Counted from the first letter of the stretch, positions 23,121 through 31,757 are shown. The stretch is 64,000 nucleotides of DNA from Amycolatopsis rubida (GCF_900115345.1 NZ_FOWC01000001.1:744001-808000); one strand, 5' to 3'. Notes: a model not told the origin generated them from the letters alone. Numbers and translations are program-made.

Positions 23121-23773
23121 CCGGCGTCGCCTCCTTCCTGGTTCCTCAGTTTCGCCCGCAGGGACGCGATCGCCTTGCTCGCTTGGCTTTTCACCGTCCC
23201 CTGGCTGATGTCCAGCGCCTTGGCGATCTCCGCTTCGGAAAGTCCTTCGTAGTACCGCAGCACCATCACCGTGCGCTGCCGCGGCGGGAGGTCGCGCAGC
23301 GCCTGCCACAGCGGCTCGTGCTCGAACGGATCCTTCGCCGGACTCGGGCTGGTGTCGGGCAGGTCCGCGACCAAATTCTCCCGGCGCGTCCGGCGCCAGC
23401 GGCTGACGTGCGCGTTCGCCATCGAACGCCGCACGTACGCCAGCGGGTCGCCGGTCTTCTGCCGCACATACGACCAGCGTGCGCCGATCTTTTCGAGCAC
23501 GGTCTGGACGAGGTCCGCGGCGTCGTGCGGGTTTCCGGTGAGCACGTGGCCGTAACGGAGCAGCCCGGGCAGGGCCTCGCGTACGAAGTCGCCGAAGTCC
23601 GTGCTGGTGGTGACGGCTTCTGCCTGCTGGCCGGCCCAGGACGGATCCCCGCTCGTCAGGGGCAATGCGGCTGCCGTCACCGTATCGCCCCCTCCCCGGA
23701 TGACCGCGTCCAGCGACGATTCCTCGTCATCCCCACCACGCATGAGCGCCCCCGAGGGTTGTCCCGTCTCCAT
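23117..23773 (-). CDS. SigE-family RNA polymerase sigma factor
   Basis: Predicted 218-residue ECF-type sigma factor. A variable N-terminus of about 55 residues precedes region 2 (DFVREALPGLLRYGHVLTGN, HDAADLVQTVLEKIGARW, YVRRSMANAHVSRWRR) and region 4 (LPPRQRTVMVLRYYEGLSEAEIA, ISQGTVKSQASKAIASLR). The SigE/TIGR02983 group is restricted to actinobacteria. ATG 23773 gives the longest form; ATG 23743 is an alternative. It overlaps the downstream membrane protein (GTGA), so the two form a sigma/partner operon. Confidence 0.9.
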   Translation of the reverse strand: METGQPSGALMRGGDDEESSLDAVIRGGGDTVTAAALPLTSGDPSWAGQQAEAVTTSTDFGDFVREALPGLLRYGHVLTGNPHDAADLVQTVLEKIGARWSYVRQKTGDPLAYVRRSMANAHVSRWRRTRRENLVADLPDTSPSPAKDPFEHEPLWQALRDLPPRQRTVMVLRYYEGLSEAEIAKALDISQGTVKSQASKAIASLRAKLRNQEGGDAG

Positions 23774-23804
23774 CGCTACTTTCCGTAGCTGTGGACAACT
23801 GAGG

Positions 23805-24173
23805 TCAGCGCACGGAAAGCGACTCGGGCAGCTTCAAGGCGCCATCCGCGTCAGGGGGGAAATCGTGTACCGCGACCACGGCGTTTCGCGGGAGCGGGCC
23901 GTAGATGTGCGGGAACTGGATTCCGCGCGGGTCCGGCGGGTCGCCGTCCTCCCAGCGAACGGGCGCGTCGACCAGCTTGGGGTCGATTTCGAGCAGGACC
24001 AGGCCGGGTTGGCCGCGGTAGAGCGCGTTGGCGGGCAGGGCGACCGTGCCCGGGTCCGAGCAGTGGATGAATCCGGCGTCGTCGAGCGAGGACGCGCGGT
24101 ATTCGCCGTCGGCGGGCACCGCGGCCCACTCGTCGCGGGTGCAGATGTGGAGGATCACCTGGTGATCATCCAC
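23805..24173 (-). CDS. DUF952 domain protein
   Basis: Predicted 122-residue protein. HQVILHICTRDEWAAVPADG, then SSLDDAGFIHCSDPGTVALPAN and HIYGPLPRNAVVAVHDFPPD match the small DUF952 family, whose function is unknown (ADP-ribosyltransferase-like fold has been suggested). The GTG at 24173 begins the conserved part; other GTG codons nearby are possible. DnaA-box-like words flank its start (24175-24213). It lies 31 bp from the sigma factor on the same strand. Confidence 0.82.
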   Translation of the reverse strand: MDDHQVILHICTRDEWAAVPADGEYRASSLDDAGFIHCSDPGTVALPANALYRGQPGLVLLEIDPKLVDAPVRWEDGDPPDPRGIQFPHIYGPLPRNAVVAVHDFPPDADGALKLPESLSVR

Positions 24174-24174
24174 C

Positions 24175-24213
24175 TGTGGACAACTCAGGTCGACTTGTCC
24201 ACAGGTGGACAAC
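24175..24213. other. Three DnaA-box-like words between DUF952 and DUF5926 genes
   Basis: TGTGGACAA (24175-24183), TTGTCCACA (24195-24203) and GGTGGACAA (24205-24213, one mismatch) alternate in orientation within 39 bp. Single copies also occur at 23791-23799 and 27582-27590. The pairs are able to fold into hairpins, so they may equally be terminators. Confidence 0.45.
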
Positions 24214-25089
24214 TCAGCGGATGGTGAGCTGACGTCCGATCAGCCCGTCGCGGGCACGCCGCTCGGTGGCGTTGAGCGGCTCGGAGTCGAGCGACTTGAG
24301 CGCGTCGTCCAGCCGGGAGCCGAGCTGGTCCTTGGGCTCGGCCCACTCCCGCGCGTGCGCCTCGGGGTCGAGGTCCCACACCGGGACGAGCAGGCCGTGC
24401 GCACGGAACGACCCGGCGTACCGGGTGCCCTCGCCGAGCCCGAGCGTGCCAGCCGCGGACAGTCGCGCAAGCGCTTGCAGCAGCAGGTTCTCCGGTTCCG
24501 GGCGGACCCAGCGCAGGTGCGCCTTCTCGCCGGCGAGCACCCAGTACGCGCCGGAGCCGAGCCGGTCGGTGGGCATGATCGCGGCGTTCGCGCGCTCGAG
24601 GGAGACCGCGACGTCGCCGGTCGCGTCCGCGTCCTCGGGCAGCCACCACGCGAAGTCGGTGTGGAGGGCGACCTCCAGCTCCGCGCTCGGCACGAGCAGA
24701 TCCTGGAGCCGGTTGTGCTCGTCCGGGTCGGTGGGCGACGTCGTGTCCGGCACCGACAGCACGTCGCCCGGTTCGGCGTCGAGCAGCCAGCGCAGCGCGC
24801 GGCCGAGGTCGCGGCTGATGTCGGAAGACCGCGTCTGCACCTGAAGGCCGAGGAAGCGCTCGCCGTCCGAGCGGACGAACGCCGCGGCGGCCATGGGCAG
24901 CACCGTGCCGAGCGTGACGTCGCCGCCGTCGGCGAGTGTCAGTTTCGCCGTGGCGGACGGGACGAACTCGCGCAGCGCGATCAGCTCCGGCTCCGCCGCC
25001 AGCCCCTCGAACGGCTGCCCGACGAAGACGTCGCGCACCTTCGGCTTGCGGTCCGGCTTGGGACCCTTCTTACGCGCGCCCTTACCCAT
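24214..25089 (-). CDS. DUF5926 family protein
   Basis: Predicted 291-residue soluble protein. It starts with a basic Lys-rich leader (GKGARKKGPKPDRKPKVRD) and continues VGQPFEGLAAEPELIALREFVPSA, features of the actinobacterial DUF5926 family. The body has several AWWLPEDADA and WVLAGEKAHLRWVRPEPE-type segments. The function is unknown; older records label relatives as topoisomerase-like, for which I see no evidence. It is divergent from the P450 gene, with 77 bp between starts. Confidence 0.82.
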   Translation of the reverse strand: MGKGARKKGPKPDRKPKVRDVFVGQPFEGLAAEPELIALREFVPSATAKLTLADGGDVTLGTVLPMAAAAFVRSDGERFLGLQVQTRSSDISRDLGRALRWLLDAEPGDVLSVPDTTSPTDPDEHNRLQDLLVPSAELEVALHTDFAWWLPEDADATGDVAVSLERANAAIMPTDRLGSGAYWVLAGEKAHLRWVRPEPENLLLQALARLSAAGTLGLGEGTRYAGSFRAHGLLVPVWDLDPEAHAREWAEPKDQLGSRLDDALKSLDSEPLNATERRARDGLIGRQLTIR

Positions 25090-25166
25090 TTCAGCCTCCT
25101 AGCGAAATCAAGGTCAGACGCTATCGAAGGGACTGGCCGTCCGGGCTCGCGGGTTAGAGTCGGCTC

Positions 25167-26321
25167 GTGTTCGACCCTCGCGATCCCGCCTTCCTCGCCG
25201 ACCCGTATCCCGCGTTCGCCGCGCTGCGCGCCGAAGGCGAGGTGCACCAGCACGACGACCTAGGCATCGCGATCACGGTTTCGCACGCCGCGTCCGCCGC
25301 CGTGCTCCGGCACCGCGGACTCGGCCGCATCTGGACCGACGCGCAGCCGCTCGAACGGTTCGCGTCGTTCAACCTGCTGCACCGCAACTCGTTGCTGGAG
25401 AACGAGCCGCCCGCGCACACCCGCCTGCGCCGCGTCATCGCGGGCGAATTCGGCCGGGGCCACGTGCAGCGGCTGCGTCCGATGGTCGCGGAACTCGCGG
25501 AGTCCATGGTGGACACCCTGGCCGCGAAGATCGCCGCCGACGGCAGCGCGGACCTGCTCGAACACCTCGCGCAACCGCTGCCGGTCGCGGTCATCGCCGA
25601 ACTGCTCGGCGTCCCGACGTCGGACGGCGCGCAGCTGGTGACGTGGAGCAACGCGATCGTGAAGATGTACGAATACGGCCTGTCCGAGGACGGCCGCGAC
25701 GCCGCCGAACAGGCCGCGGCCGATTTCGTGGCGTACCTGCGCGAGGTCGTCGCGGGCTCGCCGCGCGGGATCGTCCGGGACCTGTCCGCGAGCGAACTGA
25801 CTCCCGACGAGGTCGTCGCCACCGCGGTGCTGTTGTTGATGGCCGGCCACGAGGCGACGGTGAACGTGCTCGGCAACGGGGTGACCGCGCTGCTCACCCA
25901 CCGCACGGAATGGGAGCGGCTTAGGTCCGACCCAACGTTGCTGGACTCGGCTGTGGAAGAACTGATCCGCTTCGACTCCCCGTTGCAGTTGTTCGAACGC
26001 ACGGCGACTGAGGAGGTGGAAATCGCTGGTCACCGGGTAGCGAAGGGCTCGAAGATCGGTGCGCTGCTGGGTGCCGCGGCACGCGACCCGAAGGTGTTCG
26101 ACGCCCCGGACACCCTGGACGTGGGCCGCTCGCCGAACGCGCACCTCGGGTTCGGGATGGGGATCCATTACTGCGTCGGGGCACCGCTGGCCCGAGTGGA
26201 GATCGCGGCCGCGTTGACGGCGTTGACAAACCGGCTCCCGGCGTTGCGGCTGGCCGCGCAGCCGGAGCGGAGGCCGGAGTTCGTGATCCGGGGATTGCGC
26301 ACTCTGCCGGTGACTGCCTGA
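25167..26321 (+). CDS. Cytochrome P450
   Basis: Predicted 384-residue soluble monooxygenase. It has the I-helix AGHEATVN, the ExxR motif EELIR, and the heme loop FGMGIHYCVGAPLARVE with proximal Cys336. Length and N-terminus (no membrane anchor) are typical of actinobacterial class I P450s needing ferredoxin and reductase, neither of which is nearby. The I-helix lacks the usual acidic-Thr pair in its classical form (HEAT). The substrate is unknown. No biosynthetic cluster surrounds it. GTG 25167 gives the standard short N-terminus. A tandem repeat array begins 14 bp after the stop. Confidence 0.95.
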   Translation: MFDPRDPAFLADPYPAFAALRAEGEVHQHDDLGIAITVSHAASAAVLRHRGLGRIWTDAQPLERFASFNLLHRNSLLENEPPAHTRLRRVIAGEFGRGHVQRLRPMVAELAESMVDTLAAKIAADGSADLLEHLAQPLPVAVIAELLGVPTSDGAQLVTWSNAIVKMYEYGLSEDGRDAAEQAAADFVAYLREVVAGSPRGIVRDLSASELTPDEVVATAVLLLMAGHEATVNVLGNGVTALLTHRTEWERLRSDPTLLDSAVEELIRFDSPLQLFERTATEEVEIAGHRVAKGSKIGALLGAAARDPKVFDAPDTLDVGRSPNAHLGFGMGIHYCVGAPLARVEIAAALTALTNRLPALRLAAQPERRPEFVIRGLRTLPVTA

Positions 26322-26334
26322 GTCCTGCGGGGTC

Positions 26335-26826
26335 GGGTGGTGAGTGCTGCATAATCGCGCGGTCGCGGGCAGGGGCGGGGTTGATCCGGGGGGCCGATAC
26401 CCGGAGCCAAGCCGGGTGGTGGGTGCCGCACAATCGCGCACGGCCGAGGGCAGGGGCGGCGTTGGTCGGCGAGAAGCGCCGATACCCGGAACCAAACCGG
26501 GTGGCGAGTGCCGCACAATCGCGCACGGCCGAGAACAGGGCGGCGCTGGTCGGCCGGAAGAGAACCAAGCCGGGTGGTGGGTGCTGCACAATCGCGCACG
26601 GCCGAGGGCAGGGGCGGCGCTGGTCGGCCGGAAGGGCCGATACCCGGAACCAAACCGGGTGGCAAGCGCCGCACAATCACGCACGGCCGAGAACAGGGCG
26701 GCGCTGGTCGGCCGGAAGGGCCGATACCCGGAACCAAGCCAGGTGGCAAGCGCCCCACAATCACGCACGGCCGAGAACAGGGCGGCGCTGGTCGGCGGAC
26801 AGGGCCGACCGCCCGGAACCAAGCGG
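26335..26826. repeat. Six-copy tandem array, about 85-bp unit
   Basis: Units start at 26335, 26414, 26499, 26572, 26657 and 26741, each beginning GGGTGG (AGGTGG in the last), giving lengths 79, 85, 73, 85, 84 and about 85 bp; a decayed end follows at about 26826. Each unit contains GCACAATC, GCACGGCCGA, GGCGGCGCTGGTCGGC and CCGATACCCGGA words. The 73 bp copy lacks the CCGATACCC part. The period is not a multiple of three and open frames change phase, so it is not protein-coding. Confidence 0.93.
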
Positions 26827-27026
26827 GGTGCCTGGCTGGTTCGCAGGACCGCCCGCCGTGTCGCGTGGGAGTGCGCTGCGGTTTCACTGGAATTCCGCGA
26901 ATAGCCCGAGGAACCACCGGGGAGCTAGCCGCTGGGGGACGAACGGCAGCCCGTCGCACATCTGCGACCGCCGCCCAGGAACGAGCCGCAACCCCGCGCA
27001 TCGCCCGCAACCCGCCCGGGGGGACT

Positions 27027-27067
27027 CGTGAGTGGCGTTGCGGTTCTCACCGGCAACGCCACTCACG
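27027..27067 (-). terminator. Perfect hairpin of the GTGAGTGGC family
   Basis: Perfect 15-base arms (27027-27041 / 27053-27067) with an 11-base spacer. It lies about 100 bp downstream of the amidase gene on the minus strand. The arm sequence GTGAGTGGC recurs in hairpins at 35063-35091 and 55066-55111, also just beyond minus-strand genes. Confidence 0.65.
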
Positions 27068-27163
27068 ACGTTAGGAGCACTGGCCGCCGTGCCCGCACCG
27101 CAACTCCGCCGCTAGCCCACCTCACCGCGAAACCCGCGCACCGCCCAGCAACGAGCCGCCGCA

Positions 27164-27979
27164 TCAGCGCAACCCCGCGAACAAGTCGTCCTCCACTCCA
27201 GCACCTGGCGCGACGGGACCGTTCGTGCGGGCCAGCTGGTAGTCCTCCCATGGCCAGGCCTTTCGCTCGATCTCGCGCGAGTGGGCGAAGAACGGATGCC
27301 CCGGGTCCATCTGCGTGGCATGCGCGCGCAACGCCGCATCCCGGGTCGCGAAGTGTTCCTCGCAGCGGATGCGGGCGGTGACGGTGAGCACGTCGGCAGG
27401 CGGCAATTCCTCCAAAACCGGACCCATCAACGACTCTTCACCAGCGGCGATGGTCGCCTCGTGCATGGCTTCGAACCAGGATCGGCTGAGCGTGGCCAGG
27501 TAGTAGAGCTTGCGCGGGCTGCCGTCGTCGGATTCGTCGAACGCCGCGGTGGTGACCTCATGTGTGCGGATGTGGTCGGGGTGTGGATAACCGCCGGTCT
27601 CGTCATAGGTGACCACCACCTGTGGACGGAATTCCCGCATCAGCTCCAGCAACGGCTTTGCCGCTTCAGCCAACGGAATCTCCGCGAAGCTGCCAGCTGG
27701 CGAAGGCGTCGCCAAACCCGAGTCGACGTGGCCGAGGAACGTCTGCCGGATGCCGAGAATCCTTGCCGCGTCGGCCATTTCCCGGCGACGGATGGCAGGC
27801 AGATCCCGTCGGACGTCCTCTCGGTCCAAAGTGGGGTTGAGCACATCGCCGCGTTCGCCGCCGGTGCAGGTGGCTACCAGGACGTCGACGCCCTCGGCTG
27901 CGTAGCGGGCCAGAGTCGCGGCGCCCTTGCTCGATTCGTCGTCGGGATGGGCGTGTACGGCCAAGAGGCGGAGCGTCAT
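27164..27979 (-). CDS. mca: Mycothiol S-conjugate amidase (Mca-type)
   Basis: Predicted 271-residue zinc hydrolase of the PIG-L/LmbE fold. The N-terminus LRLLAVHAHPDDESSKGAAT is a close match to mycobacterial Mca, giving zinc ligands H11 and D14; the third is in YPHPDHIRTHE. Further Mca traits are VATCTGGERGDVLNP, ILGIRQTFLGHVDSG, ALRAHATQMDP and the C-terminal ELFAG-like DDLFAGLR. The enzyme cuts mycothiol-toxin conjugates to a mercapturic acid and glucosaminyl-inositol. Its ATG overlaps the stop of an MFS exporter, so the two form an operon under TetR control, suggesting a specialised detoxification copy. Confidence 0.88.
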   Translation of the reverse strand: MTLRLLAVHAHPDDESSKGAATLARYAAEGVDVLVATCTGGERGDVLNPTLDREDVRRDLPAIRRREMADAARILGIRQTFLGHVDSGLATPSPAGSFAEIPLAEAAKPLLELMREFRPQVVVTYDETGGYPHPDHIRTHEVTTAAFDESDDGSPRKLYYLATLSRSWFEAMHEATIAAGEESLMGPVLEELPPADVLTVTARIRCEEHFATRDAALRAHATQMDPGHPFFAHSREIERKAWPWEDYQLARTNGPVAPGAGVEDDLFAGLR

Positions 27980-29325
27980 GCGCGGCTTCCTTTCGGGAAG
28001 AAGAGAGCGGGGACAAAGCTCAGCAGGGAAAGGCCGAGTGCCCAGGTGAACGTAGTGCCGAACGCAGCTGCACCCGGAGGTTGCGCGTGCAGGACAGCCA
28101 CCAGAAGCGCCGTACCCAGCGAGCCGCCGATGCGGTTGACGACGTTGATCGCGCTCGCCGCACGCGGGATTTGGCTGCGCTCCAACGAGGTGTAGAGCAT
28201 CGTCATACCGGGCGTGGTGGTCGCGCCTAGGCCGAACCCACGAATCAGCAGCGAAACTGTCAACAGGGTCGGGCTGGGGGAACCGCCGAGTTGGGTGAAG
28301 GCGATCGTGCCTCCGAGCGACAACGCGATGCCGGTGAGCATGACTGTTCGCGAGCCGAAGCGGTCCAGCAGTTTTCCGCCTGCGATGAGGACGACGGCGG
28401 ACCCGAGGGCCTGTGGCGCGAGCAGAAGTCCGGCGGCGAGAGCGGACGTGTGCTGAATCTGCTGGTAGTAAAGCGGAAGCAACAGCATCGAACTGTACAG
28501 CGACGCGCCCAGCAAGAAAGTACTCGCGCTCGCGACAGTGAAAGCCTTGTGCGCGAACAATTTCAGGTCAAGCAGCGGCGCTTGCGCGCGACGAGCGTGC
28601 CCGGCGTACGCGATCAGCAGCACGGCACCGGCGATGGCGAACGTGTTGGAACCTTCGCCTAGGCCGTAGCCGAGCGCGCCGAGCCCCGGCGGGAGCAGCA
28701 GCAGGCCGCGGACGTCGAGCGGATCGCGCGTGCCAGCGGGTTCCTCGCGCGGCAGCACCCGGACGGCGAGCAGCAAAGTGGCGACGCCGAACGGCACGAT
28801 CCCGAAGAACAGCCAGCGCCAGCCGAGGTCCTGGACGAGCACGCCGCCGAGCATCGGGCCGAGTACCGGCGCGACGGTCGCGGGCAGCGTGACGACACCG
28901 ATCATCCGGCCGAGCCGAGGACCGGCCGCCTGCGCGAAAATCGCCTGGCCGATCGGTTGCATGAGACCGCCGCCGAGGCCGTGCAGCACGCGGAACGCGA
29001 TCAACGCCGGAGCTGACCAGGCGAACCCGCACAACACCGTCCCCAGCGTGAACAGCCCGACGGCCGCGATCCACACCTGAGCGCCGCCGAACCGGTCGGC
29101 AAGCCAGCCGGACAGCGGAATGGTGAGCGACGCGGCCAGCAGGTACGCGCTGGCCACCCACTGCACGGTCGGCAGCGAACTGTCCAGGTCACGCGCCATC
29201 ACGCCGATCCCGACCGACACGATCGTCGCGTCGAGGATCGACAGCACCGCGCCCAGGATCAGCACTCCGCCGAGCCGGCGAAGCCCGGAATCGGAGACCG
29301 GAACCTCGGGAAGCCGCGTGGTCAT
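27976..29325 (-). CDS. MFS drug exporter (EmrB/QacA-like)
   Basis: Predicted 449-residue transporter with about 14 hydrophobic helices. Family motifs are present: LDATIVSVGIGVMARDL in helix 1, WLADRFGGAQVW (motif A) and RVLHGLGGGLMQPIGQAI (motif B/C region), typical of DHA2 proton-driven multidrug exporters. Three TetR-type palindromes lie in the 96 bp between it and the divergent regulator. It is the first gene of an operon with the Mca-like amidase, so it may export the mercapturate product or the parent toxin. Confidence 0.92.
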   Translation of the reverse strand: MTTRLPEVPVSDSGLRRLGGVLILGAVLSILDATIVSVGIGVMARDLDSSLPTVQWVASAYLLAASLTIPLSGWLADRFGGAQVWIAAVGLFTLGTVLCGFAWSAPALIAFRVLHGLGGGLMQPIGQAIFAQAAGPRLGRMIGVVTLPATVAPVLGPMLGGVLVQDLGWRWLFFGIVPFGVATLLLAVRVLPREEPAGTRDPLDVRGLLLLPPGLGALGYGLGEGSNTFAIAGAVLLIAYAGHARRAQAPLLDLKLFAHKAFTVASASTFLLGASLYSSMLLLPLYYQQIQHTSALAAGLLLAPQALGSAVVLIAGGKLLDRFGSRTVMLTGIALSLGGTIAFTQLGGSPSPTLLTVSLLIRGFGLGATTTPGMTMLYTSLERSQIPRAASAINVVNRIGGSLGTALLVAVLHAQPPGAAAFGTTFTWALGLSLLSFVPALFFPKGSRA

Positions 29326-29342
29326 CGCATCACCCCCTTCGT

Positions 29343-29407
29343 TAGGTCGGACCTGAGATTAGGTCGAACCTAGTTAATGGGTCAAGCACAAATTTAGGTC
29401 GGACCTA
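29343..29407. promoter_or_regulatory. Three palindromic TetR operators
   Basis: TAGGTCGGACCTG (29343-29355), TAGGTCGAACCTA (29360-29372) and TAGGTCGGACCTA (29395-29407) are near-identical 13 bp palindromes. The first two are 17 bp apart; the third is 35 bp further, just before the regulator start. They cover both divergent promoters, so the regulator should repress itself and the MFS-mca operon. Confidence 0.9.
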
Positions 29408-29421
29408 GTACACTGGCCGGG

Positions 29422-30024
29422 GTGAGCCTCAGGGAGCAGAAGAAGCTGGAGACGCGGCAGACGATCTCGGCGGTGGCGACGCGGCTGTTCATCCAGCGCG
29501 GGTTCGACCAGGTGACGATCGCCGAGGTCGCGGAGGCGGCGCGGGTCGCCAAGATGACCGTCACGAATCACTTCAGCCGGAAGGAAGACCTGGTCTTCGA
29601 CATCCGGAATGACTTCGTGGACTGGCCGGCGAACCTCGTCCGGGCCAATCCGGAGACTCCGGCGCTGGTCGCCGTGCGGGACGGGTGCTTCGCGGAGCTG
29701 GACAAGGCGAGCGCGATGCTCGGGTTCGCGGACGTGTCCTTCGTGCGGATGGTGCGCCAAAGCGAACGCCTCACGTCCGCGCTCCGGGACATGCACGTCG
29801 ACCGGGAATTCGAGCTCGTCGCCGCGCTGCTCGACCGGCATCCGGACCGGGAAATGCTGTCGCGGACGGCCGGGGCGCACCTCACGTCAGTACTGCGGCT
29901 GCTTCTCGACGACGTCTGGCAGCTGACCTGGCGGGACGTCAAGCTGGCCGATCTGGTGGAGCAGATCCGGGATTCCGCGGCAGTCGCGTTCGGCCAGCTG
30001 GAACCGGCGCTCGGCGACCTTTAG
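29422..30024 (+). CDS. TetR-family transcriptional regulator
   Basis: Predicted 200-residue repressor. The HTH (residues 10-55) reads TRQTISAVATRLFIQRGFDQ, then TIAEVAEAARVAKMTVTNHF, standard TetR. The C-terminal ligand domain is variable, with no named relative. It is divergent from the MFS-mca operon, and three palindromes (29343-29407) are its probable operators. GTG 29422 is 14 bp past the third operator, consistent with autorepression. Its stop overlaps that of the DUF4328 gene by 4 bp (convergent). Confidence 0.93.
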   Translation: MSLREQKKLETRQTISAVATRLFIQRGFDQVTIAEVAEAARVAKMTVTNHFSRKEDLVFDIRNDFVDWPANLVRANPETPALVAVRDGCFAELDKASAMLGFADVSFVRMVRQSERLTSALRDMHVDREFELVAALLDRHPDREMLSRTAGAHLTSVLRLLLDDVWQLTWRDVKLADLVEQIRDSAAVAFGQLEPALGDL

Positions 30025-31397
30025 CGCGCGGCGCCGACCGGACGCGCGGTCCGCAGCTCCGGCTCCGGCGCACCCTCGATCCTGAGCACGCGGAAGTCGC
30101 GCAGGCGTCCCGGAGCGATCGGCATCAGCAGATGCGAGAACCGCCGGATCACCAGTGCGGTAACGATCGCGAGCGCGGCCGCGGCGAGGTCGGTGAGCGC
30201 GACCAGCAGGACGCTGTCCGCCATCGCCTGCACGCCCGGCCGGATCCGCCAGATGATCGTGACGCTCAGCAGGACCCAGTTCGCCACCCACGCGCCCCAC
30301 CAGCCGAGCACGAGTCGCGACGGCTTCGGCCGCTCGTCCCGGGGACGGCGAAGCACGGCGTGCTCCAGCTCGCTGACCACGGACAACGCGAGCGGCAGAT
30401 TCGCGATCGGCACCAGCACGCCCACGAGCACCTGCCAGACCGGCCGCGGCGGCGCTACCTCGGCTTCGTCGGCGGCCGCTTGCCGCGCGACCAGCAGCCA
30501 CCAGATCGAGAGTCCGGCGGGCAGCAGCGAAAAGATCGTGGTGAGCAGGCCGGCGAGCATGACGAACGCGTCGGAGAACCCGACGACGCTGCTGTTCAGC
30601 GCGGAATCGCGGCTCTCCACGAGGAGCGCGTACCGCCAGCTCTCCGCCCCCGCCGCGATCACGGCGAGGACGGCGAACGTCCAGAGGATGGTGGTGAGAC
30701 TCCGCGCGAGCACCGGGATCCGGTCGATCGGCCGGATTTCTCCGGACGCGGTGCCGGGCACGTTCGTCGGCCGGCGCCAGGTCAGATTCGGGAAGCCCCA
30801 GCGCGGCGGCACCGGATAGGACGGCGGGCCGGAATAGGGCGTCGCGGGCACGGCACGACGACGGCGGACGGCGCTCGGCGGCGGGGACGCGACCCAGCGC
30901 AGCTTGGCCGCTCGCTTCGGCGGACTCGGCTGCGGTTGCTGGGGAGCGGGCCGATGGATCGCGCCTTGCGGAGCGGCAGTGAACGGACGCGCGTACGCCG
31001 GGTGCGGGTAGGCCTGCGCCGGGTACTGCGGCTGGTTCGGATTGGCGAACTGCTGGTCAGGATGTACCGGCCCGGCTTGCGGCGGTGCCCAGTGGCCAGG
31101 CGGCGGCATGCCCGGCTGCGCGGGATAGGGCTGCGCGCCAGGCTGTGGCCCGGCATACGACTGCGCTCCAGTCTGCGGAGCCCAGCCTGGAACAGGCCCA
31201 TTCACCGGCGGCACCCCAGCCGATCCGGGGTGGCCCGGACCGGACGCCCCGGTCCCGGCATCAGCAGGCCCCGGCCCACTCGAATCCCGCTCAGCGCCGA
31301 CCGGCCGGGAACCGTCCCCTTCGCCCCGGCCGAAGCCAGGAACGAACGACGCCGGATCCGAGGATTCCGGCGGCTCGGGAACAGACTGGGCAGGCAT
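30021..31397 (-). CDS. DUF4328-type membrane protein with Pro/Gly-rich N-terminus
   Basis: Predicted 458-residue protein. Residues 1-215 are a disordered Pro/Gly/Gln-rich region with PGYPAQP-like repeats and basic patches. Residues 230-430 hold about five hydrophobic helices with features of DUF4328 (VLARSLTTILWTF, SLLPAGLSIWWLLVAR, GVLVPIANLPLALSVV). The function is unknown; such proteins are common in actinobacterial envelopes. It starts 3 bp after the rhodanese stop, so the two are an operon. Confidence 0.82.
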   Translation of the reverse strand: MPAQSVPEPPESSDPASFVPGFGRGEGDGSRPVGAERDSSGPGPADAGTGASGPGHPGSAGVPPVNGPVPGWAPQTGAQSYAGPQPGAQPYPAQPGMPPPGHWAPPQAGPVHPDQQFANPNQPQYPAQAYPHPAYARPFTAAPQGAIHRPAPQQPQPSPPKRAAKLRWVASPPPSAVRRRRAVPATPYSGPPSYPVPPRWGFPNLTWRRPTNVPGTASGEIRPIDRIPVLARSLTTILWTFAVLAVIAAGAESWRYALLVESRDSALNSSVVGFSDAFVMLAGLLTTIFSLLPAGLSIWWLLVARQAAADEAEVAPPRPVWQVLVGVLVPIANLPLALSVVSELEHAVLRRPRDERPKPSRLVLGWWGAWVANWVLLSVTIIWRIRPGVQAMADSVLLVALTDLAAAALAIVTALVIRRFSHLLMPIAPGRLRDFRVLRIEGAPEPELRTARPVGAAR

Positions 31398-31400
31398 CCG

Positions 31401-31757
31401 TCAGAGAACCTCGGGTTCAGCGTCGGGGTTTTCGCTCACCATGCGGCGGCCTTCGCGAGCCCAGGCTCCCATTCCGCCCGCGACGTTGACCGCGTCCCAG
31501 CCGCTCGCGTTCAGCCAGGCCGCGGCGCGCGCCGAGCGGCCGCCGGAGCGGCAGATGACGTAGACCGGGTTGTCCTCGGGGAATTCGGCGAGTTCGCCGA
31601 CCCGCGCGGGCAGTTCGCCGAGCGGGATGTGCACCGCGGCGGGGGCGTGCCCGGCGGCCCACTCGTCGTCCTCGCGGACGTCGAGCAGTGCGACGTCCGC
31701 AGGCAGGTCGCGGACTTCAGCGGTCGGAATTTCAGCTGGGCTCACCACAGGTTCCAT
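31401..31757 (-). CDS. Single-domain rhodanese-like sulfurtransferase
   Basis: Predicted 118-residue rhodanese domain. DVALLDVREDDEWAAGHAPA is the N-terminal CH2A motif, and VYVICRSGGRSARAA is the active loop with catalytic Cys in a six-residue CRSGGRS loop; NVAGGMGAWAREG closes the domain. This loop length fits thiosulfate or persulfide transfer. It is upstream of the DUF4328 gene, spaced by 3 bp. The sulfur donor and acceptor are unknown. Confidence 0.92.
   Translation of the reverse strand: MEPVVSPAEIPTAEVRDLPADVALLDVREDDEWAAGHAPAAVHIPLGELPARVGELAEFPEDNPVYVICRSGGRSARAAAWLNASGWDAVNVAGGMGAWAREGRRMVSENPDAEPEVL

Noticed and set aside
25260..26822. 520-codon minus-strand frame over the P450 gene and the tandem array
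   Set aside because: It is antisense to a clear P450, and its repeated Pro/Arg text only mirrors the 85-bp units, whose period is not a multiple of three.
26335..26826. Possible CRISPR array
   Set aside because: Units are adjacent and similar throughout; there are no alternating unique spacers, and no cas genes are present.
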